DNA of 64,000 nt from Leptodactylus fallax. Lineage: Eukaryota > Chordata > Amphibia > Anura > Leptodactylidae. Numbering within the stretch: the first letter of the stretch is position 1; each line of letters opens with the position of its first letter. Positions 11,298 to 22,052 of the stretch are shown one piece after another. Location of the stretch: contig CAMRHE010000011.1 in the NCBI GenBank assembly GCA_947044405.1, positions 8,558,001-8,622,000 of the forward strand, given 5' to 3'. The notes under the pieces were generated by a model. That model was given only the letters and a program-made list of their open reading frames with translations, had not been told where the DNA came from and did no database searches. A program made the position numbers and the translations under genes.

Positions 11298-11580
11298 TGC
11301 CGTTTATGTGGTTTTCAGCACACTGTGGGTTAAATTTTCAATGTGACGTTATTAGGTGTGGCTCTTTTGACAGACTATTTATTCTGACATCAGTGAACAC
11401 AAAGTTAAGCTATGAATAAGGAGCCTAGTTTGCTCTGAAACGCATAGGCTACTGTTTCATCTTTTTGTCATGGATCTGTGAATTTTGGATTTTTTTATGT
11501 CATTTTATTTCAATCTGGATTAAAAGTTACATTTTAATTTTTTGATGCTGGAATTTTATTCAAGCCTTTCTTTACTAGCA
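11298..11580 (+). repeat. Retroelement-like repeat with a degenerate hammerhead-like core
   Basis: It starts with the right arm of the 36-bp inverted repeat (11298-11333) and continues with a segment around 11418-11460 (ctatgaataaggagcc, then gctctgaaacgcatagg). This segment resembles a hammerhead core: a GAGC/GCTC stem followed by GAAAC and a short self-complementary stretch. The 5' core CTGATGA is broken, so a functional ribozyme is unlikely. The downstream T-rich tail with gaattttattcaag fits the tails of Penelope-like terminal repeats. The class is inference. Confidence 0.35.
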
Positions 11581-11589
11581 AAAAACATT

Positions 11590-13150
11590 TGCAGTATTCA
11601 GAATCTACATGACAGAAACCCTTATATAATCCAGCCATGTTTGCAGGTTTAGGTTTCCAAGGTATGATTCAACATTATCCCCAGATAGCAGTAGCATATT
11701 GAACTGAAATCTGAACTATTAAGCAAAATGGAACAACTATTTTAAACAAAACATCTGCCTTATGTGACACACTTTCATCCCTTTGTAAAGAGTCATACAA
11801 AATATTTACTACTTAGAAAATAACTCATTTTTCATTTGATTCTGCCTTTTATATGGCACTGGGTATATCATTTAGATGTGCCTATCTTTAGCCTTTTATA
11901 CATCTTTTCAATGCATCAGAAGAGATATTGTGTAAGGGAAGAATATCTGGATACTGAACACAGCAAGTTGTTTTTTAATAGGCTGATTTGCACAGAAGGC
12001 AGCATGGTATTGATACCATATAGAAATATTTCCCAGGGAAAATAAAGAATTGTGGTGTAGAAATACTTTTCTTCTCATTGTCTTTTAGTGTTTGTATATT
12101 GTATTCAGTTGATAATGGAAACAGCATCAACCACAGAACTAAAAACTGAGTTGTAGATAATAACACAATTCATCTTCATTCCCTGAAAACTTTTGTGACA
12201 TAGAAAACAGTGTGCATCCTAAGAACTACATTAGAAAAATAGGTTTCAGTTTTGCAGTAACAAGAATCTATAGCTTGTCCCCTGAAGGTTTTGTGGTAAT
12301 GCATAGACACAATCAACTCAATTAGCCAGTCTACTGACTAACACAGCCTAATTGACTTGGCTAAGCTACAGAGACAAATTATTTTTCACTGAAGGACATA
12401 AAAGGTTATGATTTTAGGGAGGTTTGATCAATACATAAAAGGTAGATGTGTATCATTAGCTATATTTTGAAAATAACCTTTATTTTCTGTATAAAAGGAA
12501 TAAAAGAGCAGTGATAGAAATGCAATGAAGCACAGAGAAAGCATTTACATTCCCGTGCTATAAATATATCGACGGCATTAAAGTCATTTTCATTTAACTG
12601 AAGAACATACTTGTATCTTTATATGCCTTTATTCATAGACTGATTGCTTTCTGTCAAAATCATAGTCTACAATCAGGAAACAAAGGCAGCATATACTGGA
12701 GCCACATTTAATTTAATTTCACATGAAAATGATCTTCTTGATAAAATAACACATTTATAGCTGCATCCAATATGGCTTCTTTCCTTTCTCAATAAATAAA
12801 TGTTGCACTATGTTTAGATGTTACATCCTAGAAAGATAATACTGTATGGTCCTATAGATAATTAATGTAGGAAAAACGCTTTACTATGTGTAGAAAGTGA
12901 GGTTAGAGATAGTTTTTATGTCTGTGTGTTGTTACTCTAATATACACTAATGCTCTGTCCAAAATAAAACAAAGTAGTTAGACAGCAATGTCATCCAGGT
13001 TACATTCTCCTCAGATAGGTGCTCAGCTCCAACAGGTTTGACTTCACCAGAACTGAACAGCCAAACACAGAAACCAAGAGTGGAAGCACATACCATTATG
13101 TGGTGCAGCAATGTTTCAACTTTGTGCATGTGTTTTCTTCTGTGCATTAC
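11590..13150. other. AT-rich stretch without recognisable gene
   Basis: About 1.5 kb of AT-rich DNA. Short frames of 60-95 codons occur on both strands, but none has a recognisable domain, repeat match or splice pattern. It may be unique intergenic or intronic sequence. It ends at the left target duplication of the ribozyme structure. Confidence 0.4.
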
Positions 13151-13165
13151 ATTTGTAAAGTATCT
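13151..13165. repeat. 15-bp target-site duplication, left copy
   Basis: The bases atttgtaaagtatct occur here and again at 14119-14133, exactly bracketing the inverted/tandem ribozyme structure. The preceding and following bases differ, so the duplication is 15 bp long. It indicates that the whole 953-bp structure was inserted as one unit by target-primed reverse transcription or a similar process. Confidence 0.88.
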
Positions 13166-13353
13166 CTCACATTGAGGAGAGCACCAGTAAAGGTGTGTAG
13201 AGATTTTAATTGCCTTTTGCCCTCTACTTAGCATCTACATATCACAAGGCATTATGGGAAAGGAGCTGGGGAGCTCATGCGCCCTCTATTGGATGTAACA
13301 AATCCTCAATTTGCTTTTGACTCACCGAGCCTTGAGACTGCAAAAGGGATTTT

Positions 13354-13440
13354 AGCCAAGCCAATTTCACTTATCTGCATACAGCGCTGTTTCCGGATCG
13401 TTGTCCTTCATCAGTACAGAGCAAAGTGAATTGGCTGGCT
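13354..13440 (-). ncRNA. Hammerhead ribozyme, type I, inverted copy A
   Basis: On the minus strand this is the mirror of copy B. The core CTGATGA lies at 13414-13408 and the GAAAC box and self-complementary ACAGCGCTGT follow. The predicted cut is after the A complementary to 13380. All core nucleotides agree with copy B. Only one ribozyme lies in this orientation, so a minus-strand transcript would be cut once rather than into unit-length pieces. Confidence 0.8.
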
Positions 13441-13609
13441 TAGTGGGAGGCAATGAGTGGGTTAGGGACAAGAATCTCTCACATTGAGGAGAGCACCAGT
13501 AAAGGTGTGTAGAGATTTTAATTGGCAATTAAAATCTCTACACACCTTTACTGGTGCTCTCCTCAATGTGAGAGATTCTTGTCCCTAACCCACTCATTGC
13601 CTCACACTA

Positions 13610-13696
13610 AGCCAGCCAATTCACTTTGCTCTGTACTGATGAAGGACAACGATCCGGAAACAGCGCTGTATGCAGATAAGTGAAATTGGCTTGGCT
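13610..13696 (+). ncRNA. Hammerhead ribozyme, type I, tandem copy B
   Basis: The conserved core CTGATGA is at 13636-13642. Stem II is GGA/TCC with loop CAACGA (13644-13655), and its innermost pair is A-G rather than G-C. GAAA is at 13657-13660. Stem III is the short ACAG/CTGT hairpin with a two-base loop (13660-13669). The cleavage position is after A13670, giving the trinucleotide G-T-A. Stem I is TCTGTA/TGCAGA. After an internal loop it extends through CCAATTCACT paired with AGTGAAATTGG and beyond, about 17 pairs in all. The long stem I with an internal loop and the very short stem III are typical of type I hammerheads in tandem-repeat RNAs, which often cut as dimers. I derived the pairing by hand. 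Confidence 0.85.
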
Positions 13697-13921
13697 AAAA
13701 TCCCTTTTGCTGTCTCAAGGCTCGGTGAGTCAAATGAAAATTGAGGATTTGTTACATCCAATAGAGGGCGCATGAGCTCCCCAGCTCCTTTCCCATAATG
13801 CCTTGTGATATGTAGATGCTAAGTAGAGGGCAAAAGGCAATTAAAATCTCTACACACCTTTACTGGTGCTCTCCTCAATGTGAGAGATTCTTGTCCCTAA
13901 CCCACTCATTGCCTCCCACTA

Positions 13922-14008
13922 AGCCAGCCAATTCACTTTGCTCTGTACTGATGAAGGACAACGATCCGGAAACAGCGCTGTATGCAGATAAGTGAAATTG
14001 GCTTGGCT
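13922..14008 (+). ncRNA. Hammerhead ribozyme, type I, tandem copy C
   Basis: This copy is identical to copy B in core and stems, shifted by exactly 312 bases. CTGATGA is at 13948-13954 and the predicted cut is after A13982. Cutting at copies B and C in one transcript would release a linear RNA of 312 nt with ends suitable for circularisation. Confidence 0.85.
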
Positions 14009-14118
14009 AAAATCCTTTTGCTGTCTCAAGGCTTGGTGAGTCAAAAGCAAATTGAGGATTTGTTACATCCAATAGAGGGCGCATGAGCTCCCCAGCTCCT
14101 TTCCCATAATGCCTTGTG

Positions 14119-14133
14119 ATTTGTAAAGTATCT
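14119..14133. repeat. 15-bp target-site duplication, right copy
   Basis: Exact repeat of 13151-13165, directly after the truncated third unit. Confidence 0.88.
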
Positions 14134-14164
14134 ACTGAGTTTTTTACATGTCTTGCTAAGGTAA

Positions 14165-14386
14165 GGCAGGATTCACACCAGCGCTCTCACTCTGTTCAGG
14201 GATTCTGTCCCCGAATCCGCTTGAAAAATGTGGGAGAACTTTTCTCTCCACCTTTTTTTTGGGCGGAAACCCGGCAGACCCAATTATAGTCTATGGGGTC
14301 TGCAGATTTCCGCGGGTAACCACTTTTTTTCGGGTCCCCAAGCGGACCCAAAGAATGGAAACCTGAACGCTAGTGTGAACCTAGCG
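14165..14386. mobile_element. MITE with TAA target duplication (PIF/Harbinger-like)
   Basis: The left terminus ggcaggattcacaccagcgc and the right terminus gcgctagtgtgaacctagcg-like complement form imperfect inverted ends. TAA flanks both sides (14162-14164 and 14387-14389). The body, with cggaaacccggcagaccc and tatagtctatggggtctg, is related to the element at 37193-37450. Non-coding, 222 bp. Confidence 0.7.
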
Positions 14387-14699
14387 TAAATGTGATGACT
14401 CATGTTTTGCAATGCGTATTTTGATTGGTACACTTGGTATTTATTGGATAGAAGACAGCACAATGATTCCTAATGATGATTAAGCACTACCCAAATGTGA
14501 GAAGGAATAGTGTTGTCCTCTTCCTCCAAATGTTGAGCATTCAAACACTGGTTGAGAATTTGACTGTGCCCTGTGACTGTGCCCAACTGTCTTGTACTGC
14601 CTTTAACTGCTCTGAAAGACTTCTTGTAACTTGCAATCACCTCATTAAAGTGCTCTGTTGCCTCCAGGACAGGACATTTCGTGCCTCCTCACCGCTTAA

Positions 14700-16090
14700 A
14701 ACTATTGAGTGAGCTGATTGTTTGCTATTCTCCTCCCATACCTATTCCCCATGGCTAAGATAGTCTCCTTAAATGTAAAGGGTCTCAATTCTAATACTGA
14801 GTGTAGAATGGCGCTTGTAGAACTGTGTTCTCTGAAAGATGATATTGCTTTTCTGCAAGAGACCCATTTTGATGCCTCCTGCTCCTTTAATTTTGCTTTA
14901 TGGTACTTCCCTGTCATTCATTCAGCAACCCATTTGAGGAAAAGAGCAGGAATGGCTATTCTTTTCTCTTCCTCCTGCCCCATGGTGATTACTACTACCA
15001 ATCTAGACCCTGGTGGATTTGTTATTATTCATGGTAAAGTGGAAGGTAAGTTTATGCTCATAACACCTCCCAACCTGACTTCATTACCAGGGTCCTTAAA
15101 AAGGTGTCTAAACTCCCCCTGCAGCTATAATCATAGGTGGTGCTTTTAAAATGGCTTTCTCGGATAGGATGAACCGTCAGACTCCCCTCAGCACCACGCT
15201 TAACCCAGCACAGAGACGCCTGTCTGCTAACTTTTGCCGCCTTATTAGACAGTATTCCTTATATGACCTCTGGTGGATAAACCATCCGACAAATCCTATA
15301 CATTATACTGCCCTCCTCAAAAGGTTCACGCGCATATAGACAATTTCTTTGGGAATGCTCCGCCTCCTTGCGTTCTATTACCTAGTCCAATCACGGCCCT
15401 GTTCTGGCTGTCCGCAATGTGGCTACTAGAGTCTGTCACTGGTGGATTAATGAGGGCCTTCTTAGGTGGGCACAGTCCTGGGGGCAGCTTCACTCCCATT
15501 TGAAATCCTTCTTTGAACTTAATGCAGGGTCGGTCACCTCAGAGGTAGTGTTGTGGAAGGCCCATAAGGTGATGATATAAGGTTATTGTATAACCTTGGG
15601 TATTGCCTCCTGCTTGGCTGATTTCTGTGCCCAACTGTGACAAACTGAGCTCCAAATGTTGCCGCATCCGACAAGATGCCTTCTTAAATCCCTGATTGAT
15701 CTCTGTGCTCAAATCAAAGACATCCTGCTCCTGTATACGAAGCAACGTTATTATGACCGGGCTAATAAATCTAATACGCTTTAGGCTAAACAGCTACGGA
15801 ACCCACATTTTCACAAATATTATGCTAAGCTGTACTCCTTGGTAACTGTTCTTTCTTCATATCCAATCGCACTGGATAACGCCCTCTCAGTTTTTTTGCA
15901 GTCTTATCACTTACCCTCCCTTACTCCTAAAGCCCTCACTCTGCTTAATAAACCTACTGAGCCAGATGAGGCTCACATCAACATGGGGCCTTAGCCTAAA
16001 AGGACAGTTGACATCTTGGAGAGCTTGGGGGACCATGTATCATTAAATCAATCAGTATCAATCATGCCTGAGCACTTGCTATGACTGGAG
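14700..16090 (+). mobile_element. Decayed L1-like LINE fragment (ORF2 5' part)
   Basis: The segment starts near the ORF2 start and contains endonuclease-domain sequence in several frames. It then fades into unreadable sequence with LINE-like codons to about 16090. No poly-A tail or RT core is visible. Boundaries are approximate. Confidence 0.6.
14751..15560 (+). pseudogene. L1-like ORF2 endonuclease remnant
   Basis: From the ATG at 14751 the protein reads MAKIVSLNVKGLNS and later DDIAFLQETHFDAS. These are the first two conserved blocks of the LINE apurinic-like endonuclease, with N of the first block and E of QETH present. The frame stops at 15147 after about 130 codons. The following pieces (YSLYDLWWINHPTNP, HIDNFFGNAPPP) continue the domain in other frames. 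At least three frame breaks make it non-functional. Confidence 0.7.
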
Positions 16091-16386
16091 GCATCTTTGA
16101 GTTAACATGCTTTAAGTACATCTCCTAAACCATCTGATGGACTGCATTAAGAATTTAAGGATAACATTGGAGCCTGAGTAGAACAATTTGTGGGAAGAGC
16201 TAAATTAATTTTAAGGTGTTTGCTGAATGGGATCTCAAGTTATTTTACATGTAATGAAGAGACTTGAGAAATGGGAGAGAAGAGTGGGTAAAGACAGCAG
16301 TATTTGGAAAGAGCTGTAAAAACTGCTACAAGCATCAAGCACAAGGCAGCAACTAAAGTGGGGCTAAGGGTAAGTTCACACAGTTT

Positions 16387-16445
16387 CTTTGATGTAGATT
16401 TTAGCATGTTTTGGCATGTTTTCCATGCTAAAATCAACATCAAAG
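16387..16445. repeat. Short perfect hairpin within a MITE-like fragment
   Basis: A 21-base arm beginning tttgatgtagattttagcat is followed, after about 15 bases, by a nearly exact complement ending atcaacatcaaa. The preceding gggtaagttcacaca resembles the termini of dispersed amphibian MITEs. No second terminus was found, so the surrounding element is not delimited. Confidence 0.5.
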
Positions 16446-16794
16446 CATGCCCATATTAAAATCCTTTTGACTTCATTAGAAACCCATGCTTTGTGAAAAT
16501 CCTCTTTGTGAAAATTGAAGTGACAAGCACTTTCCTGGCATAGTTTCCACAACCAAATCAAGTTTTCCAATAAGTATTTTGCCCATGTGAACATTCTCAT
16601 AGAACTGCTAGGACAACCGCTAGAACTTTTCACTTGTATGTGGCAGATGGGAGCTAAGGAAAAGTCTATGAACTGTGTCATTGTATAGTAATGGTTATTC
16701 TATTCATTGCTGATGAAACTTGTGTCACCTGTCTGGATCCTCAAATATTACAGTACTTATGTCAATAGCTGAATGTGTAAGACGTGTACCAGGG

Positions 16795-17895
16795 TGGGCT
16801 CACCAGGATACAGCGAAGTTACGAACAAAGAAAGCGACTCCAACTCATTTAGTAAAAACAAGATTTTAATTAGTGAAGTAACAACCCTTTACCAAAAAAA
16901 ACACTCTCAACTGTTTACATACACTCAGCCAGTAAGCTGAGACTCTGCTGTTTGACAGCGCGGTGCCCTCTAATGTGCGACTCCAATATACTCCAAGCTT
17001 TTACCTACCTGCAGGCTGCAACTAAGCAGCTGCTTGTTACCTTTTATCACCCTAGTCACAGGAACAATTCAATGAGTGTGATTGAGGCACCGGCGGTATA
17101 ACACTAGAGCTTACAAACTTATCAAAATACCCCTATTCCCCCCAAACAAAGTACAACCAAGTAAATATAATAGTAGGTCAGCTTGCAAGCCAAAGAAATG
17201 TGACCATGTATAAAATGTGACTTCTAGACTTCCTCAGAAGCTCCTCTATGAGAGTTACAACTCAATAGAATTCTCTGAGTCCTTACTACCGAATAGGTAG
17301 ATAATTCACCAGTAGTGTGGCCTGTGAAGATGAGTATGCCTAACTATCCTAACTATAGGCCCTTACTCAGTCCCAAAAATGTAACGCGGTATGTGCACGA
17401 TTACTTCTCTTACTGACCCGGGTCTGTTGGGTACCTTTACCCTTTGTCTGCAACAGCTGAAAGCAAGGCTCATCCAGAGAACCTGCGGTCCCACTGACAG
17501 GGCCACTTCTCAGCCGGGTCCTTGATAGCAATCTTCTCCTTCAGGATGCTGTCTGAACAAACCCTGGAACAGTCTCTGCTTCAGCTCCAGCTTGCTATAT
17601 TTCTGATCCCTTAGGAATCCTCCATCTCTCACTTCAGTCCTTCTTCTTCTAAAAGCTCAAAGCACACTCCTAAGATGGCTGCCACACACACTCTGCTCCT
17701 CCTTCTAGTTCCACCTTTGCAGAACAGAGTATCCACGTCACTACAACAGGGAATTACAGAATTACAGTCCTTCCCATTTCTGAGGTAACAGTGGCCTCTT
17801 GTGGTCAAACAACCAAATGTCAGTTTATAAAAAACTGACAAAAATTTGTTTACAGAAACAGGTACATTCATAACATGAGGGCTGTTTCCCCATCT
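16795..17895. repeat. LTR-like dispersed repeat (related to 30690-31030)
   Basis: This region shares scattered blocks with 30690-31030: an aagatggct-accacac block (17673, 30832), a gcctcttgtggt block (17791, 30923), and a tail acagaaacaggtac...gggctgttt. Order and spacing are alike, so both belong to one repeat family. No gag-pol frame and no TG...CA boundaries were found. Whether it is an LTR or another repeat is open. Confidence 0.35.
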
Positions 17896-17899
17896 TACA

Positions 17900-20289
17900 A
17901 ATGATGGCTTTTACATTGTATCTGGATATCACATGAATCAGATCATTTCCTTTACTGAGAAACTTCCAATAGGTCCTTGTTCTGTCATGATAATAAGGCC
18001 CAGCCATAATATTCCCTGTGAGTGTCCCAAGTGGACAGTCTCATGTAAGGCTGAGAGTTATATGGGGTTTTTTGTGATATTCTGCAATTGTAACCAAAAT
18101 AGATGATAGTTAGTAGCCTATGCTTAAAGTCTAAAGAAATGCAATCTAGTTTTGCCGAGAAAATAAAAGGAACATTCACATGGTAAGTAAAGTGGAAATA
18201 TATTGCTCAGTGTATCAAAATAACATGCTGTCCATCAGCTGTTCTTCATGATGTACAATAGATATAGAATAATACAGATATAGAATAGAATAATATAGAT
18301 AGGAATCTCTCCATATCTCGAGGCAATTAAAGTATCAAAGGGCTATCCTTGTAATGTGCAAGCATCTACACAACTAACATAACTAACACATAACTAGCTT
18401 AATGTAAAATTACAAAATAGAGTACTTGGAACAATATTTTCTAAATTAGACAACCCCTATATCCAAAGTTACCACACAGCACATCATAAACAGTGATAAG
18501 ATTCCTATTACATGATCATCTCCAACTCATAATACAAGTAGTAATGGACATGGGTTAGCTATATATGCAAGGATTCTTCTTAATGGTGGCTTTCTTCCGT
18601 AATTAATAGTCTCTGTTTGGTTACCCAGTGGTGCCTTACTACTGTATTGTGGTTGTCTGGATCTTCATTGTGGACCAGAAATCTCTTTCTTAATGCATGT
18701 CTATTATATTGCCCTTGCATGCATAGAAAAAGTGAGTTTTGGTTCACAGTAAAGAGATTATACGATTTGGATAGTTATAATGCAGTCATGAGAAACTTCT
18801 GTGCAATCGAAAGGAAGCTTACAAATAGGGAAAAAAAACCTGTTCACCCCATGTCTATTACTACCGGGGCAAGTATACAAATTTCTACTGGCTTGATGCT
18901 TTAAGGATTTGAAATAGCATGTTATTTTCTTCATTTCCTGTGATCTCTGTATACATGCTTTTCAGCTATATAGTGACATTTCCCACACTATGCATACTTA
19001 TTATTTACAGTTTGTTATCAATATTTGCAAAAGGAAAAATTGTGGACAAAACAGTTTTCATTATTTCTATGAAAGGTGCTATACAGATAAAGCCATAAAG
19101 CAGACACATTGGCTGGCACTTTTGTAATTAGAGAAATAACAAAATGATTTAAAGGAAATTCTTTTAGTGTCTCTGTAAATAGGTATTAAGAGCGTCATCT
19201 TTAAATCACTTTTGTTATTTTTCTCATTACAGAATATTTTACCAACTCATCACAGTTGCCTGTTTGAATAAACCCTGTTAATTTCCATTATTTGAAACAT
19301 CTATCCATATCAAACAGGAAAACTGTTTATCAAAAGTATTCTCTTGAAATGCATTTTATTGTATTCATTGTCTTGACAACGTCATTAACAATTAATAGCT
19401 AAAGATACCATTATTTAATTAAAAATAATCTTGTAATATAAAGCAGAGCAATAAGTAGAGAACAATTCTGCCTTAATGGTTTTACTTTACAGCATATCAT
19501 TTCAACTGCTAATAAAAGTGATTTGATGAAATGTGAAATATAATTGCAGCATTATAGAGCTTACATGTTCAACATATTGTGTTATATCAATGTCTCATAG
19601 TTATATGTCAAAATTGCTAGAAAAACAGTGAATGTCCCAGCTGGAACATGAAGTAAATATGCTGAACTGGCTAACTGATGCAGTATGCATTAACAATACA
19701 TTAAGCTCAAGAGAAAAGATGGCTTTAACTGGGTCATTGTTCTAGTATGTTGTATATAGCATATGTAATAATGCTTGGAGGGATAAAGAAACAGCATTTG
19801 AGCATAGTTATAGTCCAAATTATTATATTACATTATTAAATTATATATGTATTATAAAAGAATGGGTCTATGAAAATTAAACAGAATTGCAATACCAAAT
19901 ATTGTGGAATCTTTAACTTTATTTATATAAAAATTGACATAGGCTTTAAATGTGTATATTAATGTTTGAATGTAAATTTATAGAAACAAGAAATTATCAT
20001 ATTAACAATAGACAATGTTTACAAATATATGGACTTGGGTTTCAAGGAGCAATCGATGAAGCCTTTGTTAATCTGAAGACATGTAGAAAACTTTCAATAG
20101 TGTAACATAGTTATTACATTATGTTTCTGTCTTGTATAAATATTGTGATTCCCAGTCGTGGTTGTTGTGGAAACCAAGTGACGTTACAGGAGCATTTATT
20201 CTCATACTTCAAACTGTCCACAATAGAAATCTAAAGCCACAATATGTATGCTCTAATAATAGTACCTTTTATATAGTTCCCTCTTATAC

Positions 20290-20290
<1 letters not shown>
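17900..20290. other. AT-rich stretch without recognisable gene
   Basis: About 2.4 kb of AT-rich DNA. Open frames reach 95 codons but show no recognisable domain, repeat or codon pattern. I see no RNA gene. Confidence 0.4.

Positions 20291-20293
<3 letters not shown>

Positions 20294-20334
<41 letters not shown>
20294..20334. repeat. TA microsatellite at a Tc1 end
   Basis: About 20 TA repeats directly abut the left end of the Tc1 element at 20335. Tc1 elements insert at TA and often sit inside such tracts. Similar tracts lie at 37506-37540, 40217-40254, 43419-43437 and 59164-59200. Confidence 0.9.
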
Positions 20335-20339
<5 letters not shown>

Positions 20340-21911
20340 CCTTGCGAAAGTATTCGCCCCCTTGAACTTTTCAACCTTTTGCCACATTTCAGGCTTAAAA
20401 CATAAAGATATAAAATTTACATTTTTTGGTGAAGAATCAACAACAAGTGGGACACAATTGTGAAGTGGAATGAAATTTATTGGTTATTTTAAACTTTTGT
20501 AAAAAATAAAAAACTAAAAAGTGTGGCATGCAATATTATTCGGCCCCTTTACTTTCAGTGCAGCAAACTCACTCCAGAAGTTCAGTGAGGATCTCTGAAT
20601 GATCCAATGTTGTCCTAAATGACTGATGATGATAAATATAATCCACCTGTGTGTAATGAAGTCTCCGTATAAATGCACCTGCTCTGTGATAGTCTCAGGG
20701 TTCTGTTTAAAGCGCAGAGAGCATCATGAATACCAAGGAACACACCAGGCAGGTCCGTGATACTGTTGTGGAGAAGTACTGAGCAAGCGATCATACTGAA
20801 ATGGAAGGAGTATCAGCCCACTGCAAATTTACCAACACCCAGCTGTCCCTCTAAACTTTCATCTCAAACAAGGAGAAGACTGATCAGAGATGCAGCCAAG
20901 ATGCCCATGATCACTCTGGATGAACTGCAGAGATCTACAGCTGAGGTGGGAGAGTCTGTCCATAGGACAACAATCAGACGTACACTGCACAAATCTGGCC
21001 TTTGTGGAAGAGTGGCAAGAAGAAAGCCATTTCTCAAAGATATCCATAAAAAGTCTCGTTTAAAGTTTGCCACAAGCCACCTGGGAGACACACTAAACAT
21101 GTGGAAGAAGGTGCTCTGGTCAGATGAAACCAAAATCGAACTTTTTGGCCACAATGCAAAACGATATGTTTGGCGTAAAAGCAACACAGCTCATCACCCT
21201 GAACACACCATCCCCACTGTCAAACATGGTGGTGGCAGCATCATGGTTTGGGCCTGCTTTTCTTCAGCAGGGACAGGGAAGATGGTTAAAATTGATGGGA
21301 AGATGGATGGAGCCAAATACAGAACCATTCTGGAAGAAAACCTGTTGGAGTCTGCAAAAAACCTGAGACTGGGACGGAGAGTTATCTTCCAACAAGACAA
21401 TGATCCCAAACATAAAGCAAAATCTACAATGGAATGGTTCACAAATAAACGTATCCAGGTGTTAGAATGGCCAAGTCAAAGTTCAGACCTGAATCCGATC
21501 GAGAATCTGTGGAAAGAGCTGAAAACTGCTGTTCACAAACACTCTCCATCCAACCTCACTGAGCTCGAGCGGTTTTCCAAGGAAGAATGGGCAAGAATTT
21601 CAGTCTCTCGATGTGCAAAACTGATAGAGACATACCCCAAGCGACTTGCAGCTGTAATCGCAGCAAAAGGTGGCGCTACAAAGTATTAACTTAAGGGGGC
21701 CGAATAATTTGGCACGCCCCACTTTTCAGTTTTTTATTTTTTACAAAAGGTTTAAAATATCCAATAAATTTCGTTCCACTTCACGATTGTGTCCCACTTG
21801 TTGTTGATTCTTCACCAAAAAAATTTAAATTTTATATCCTTATGTTTGAAGCCTGAAATGTGGCAAAAGGTCGAAAAGTTCAAGGGGGCCAAATACTTTC
21901 ACAAGGCACTG
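20335..21911 (+). mobile_element. Tc1-like element (ends cagtgccttgcgaaagtatt)
   Basis: A 1577-bp element with long inverted ends of about 200 bp. The right end finishes aaggcactg at 21911 before TA. The first base of the left end is T instead of the expected C, probably a mutation at the edge of the TA tract. A second copy in opposite orientation lies at 41824-43419. Confidence 0.9.
20726..21689 (+). pseudogene. Tc1 transposase with N-terminal deletion
   Basis: The family start is the ATG at 20726 (MNTKEHTRQVRDTVVEKY). A stop follows immediately, where about 60 bases encoding the rest of the first helix-turn-helix are deleted compared with the copy at 42557-43060. Downstream the frame is open for about 300 codons. 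It includes the second helix-turn-helix, the first D (WSDETK), KHGGGSIMVWAC, the second D (FQQDND) and E (NPIENLW) at 34-residue spacing, ending GGATKY. The DDE domain looks intact but the main DNA-binding helix is gone, so autonomous transposition is unlikely. Confidence 0.85.
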
Positions 21912-21934
21912 TATATATACATACAAAAATAATG

Positions 21935-22052
21935 GCAGCGCTCCATCAGGTAGAAAAAAGAAAGGAAATAAAACTATATTCATCAATTTCTGCGTCACAG
22001 ATGGGTGAATAAAGTTTTGTATACTTTCTTTTTTCTACCTGGGGAGTGCTGC
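21935..22052. repeat. Hairpin repeat next to a LINE 3' end
   Basis: The left arm ggcagcgctccatcaggtag with a following a-rich stretch is complemented by ctttcttttttctacctggg and gtgctgcc on the right, enclosing about 60 bases. The LINE 3' poly-T (as read on plus) follows directly. It may be a small MITE or the end of another repeat. Confidence 0.55.

Larger units (their letters stand above)
13166..14118 (+). mobile_element. Hammerhead-ribozyme retroelement: one inverted and two tandem 312-bp units
   Basis: Arm A (13166-13524) is the inverted complement of 13526-13884, both 359 bases, with a single G at 13525 between them and only a few mismatches. After the palindrome the same unit repeats head to tail: unit B runs 13526-13837 (312 bases) and unit C runs 13838-14118 (281 bases, cut short). 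Each unit contains a hammerhead ribozyme. There is no coding frame. Non-autonomous retrozymes and the terminal repeats of Penelope-like elements have this combination of tandem or inverted repeats of a few hundred bases, hammerhead motifs and variable target duplications. Which of the two this is cannot be decided here. Newt satellite 2 (about 330 bp, with a hammerhead) is a further comparison. Confidence 0.8.

Noticed and set aside
11418..11460. A possible functional hammerhead ribozyme
   Set aside because: The stem II and GAAAC parts are suggestive, but the CTGATGA core is broken and the spacing to stem II is wrong, so I list it only as a degenerate motif.
11836..12166. Overlapping frames of 60-70 codons on both strands in unique sequence
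   Set aside because: No domain, no codon bias that I can see, and both strands are equally open, as expected for AT-rich non-coding DNA.
13166..14118. CRISPR-like array of repeats
   Set aside because: Only three long units, one inverted, with a ribozyme and a target duplication; the surroundings are vertebrate.
20294..20334. TA tract as a possible promoter or origin
   Set aside because: It is a simple microsatellite adjoining a Tc1 tip, like several others in the window.
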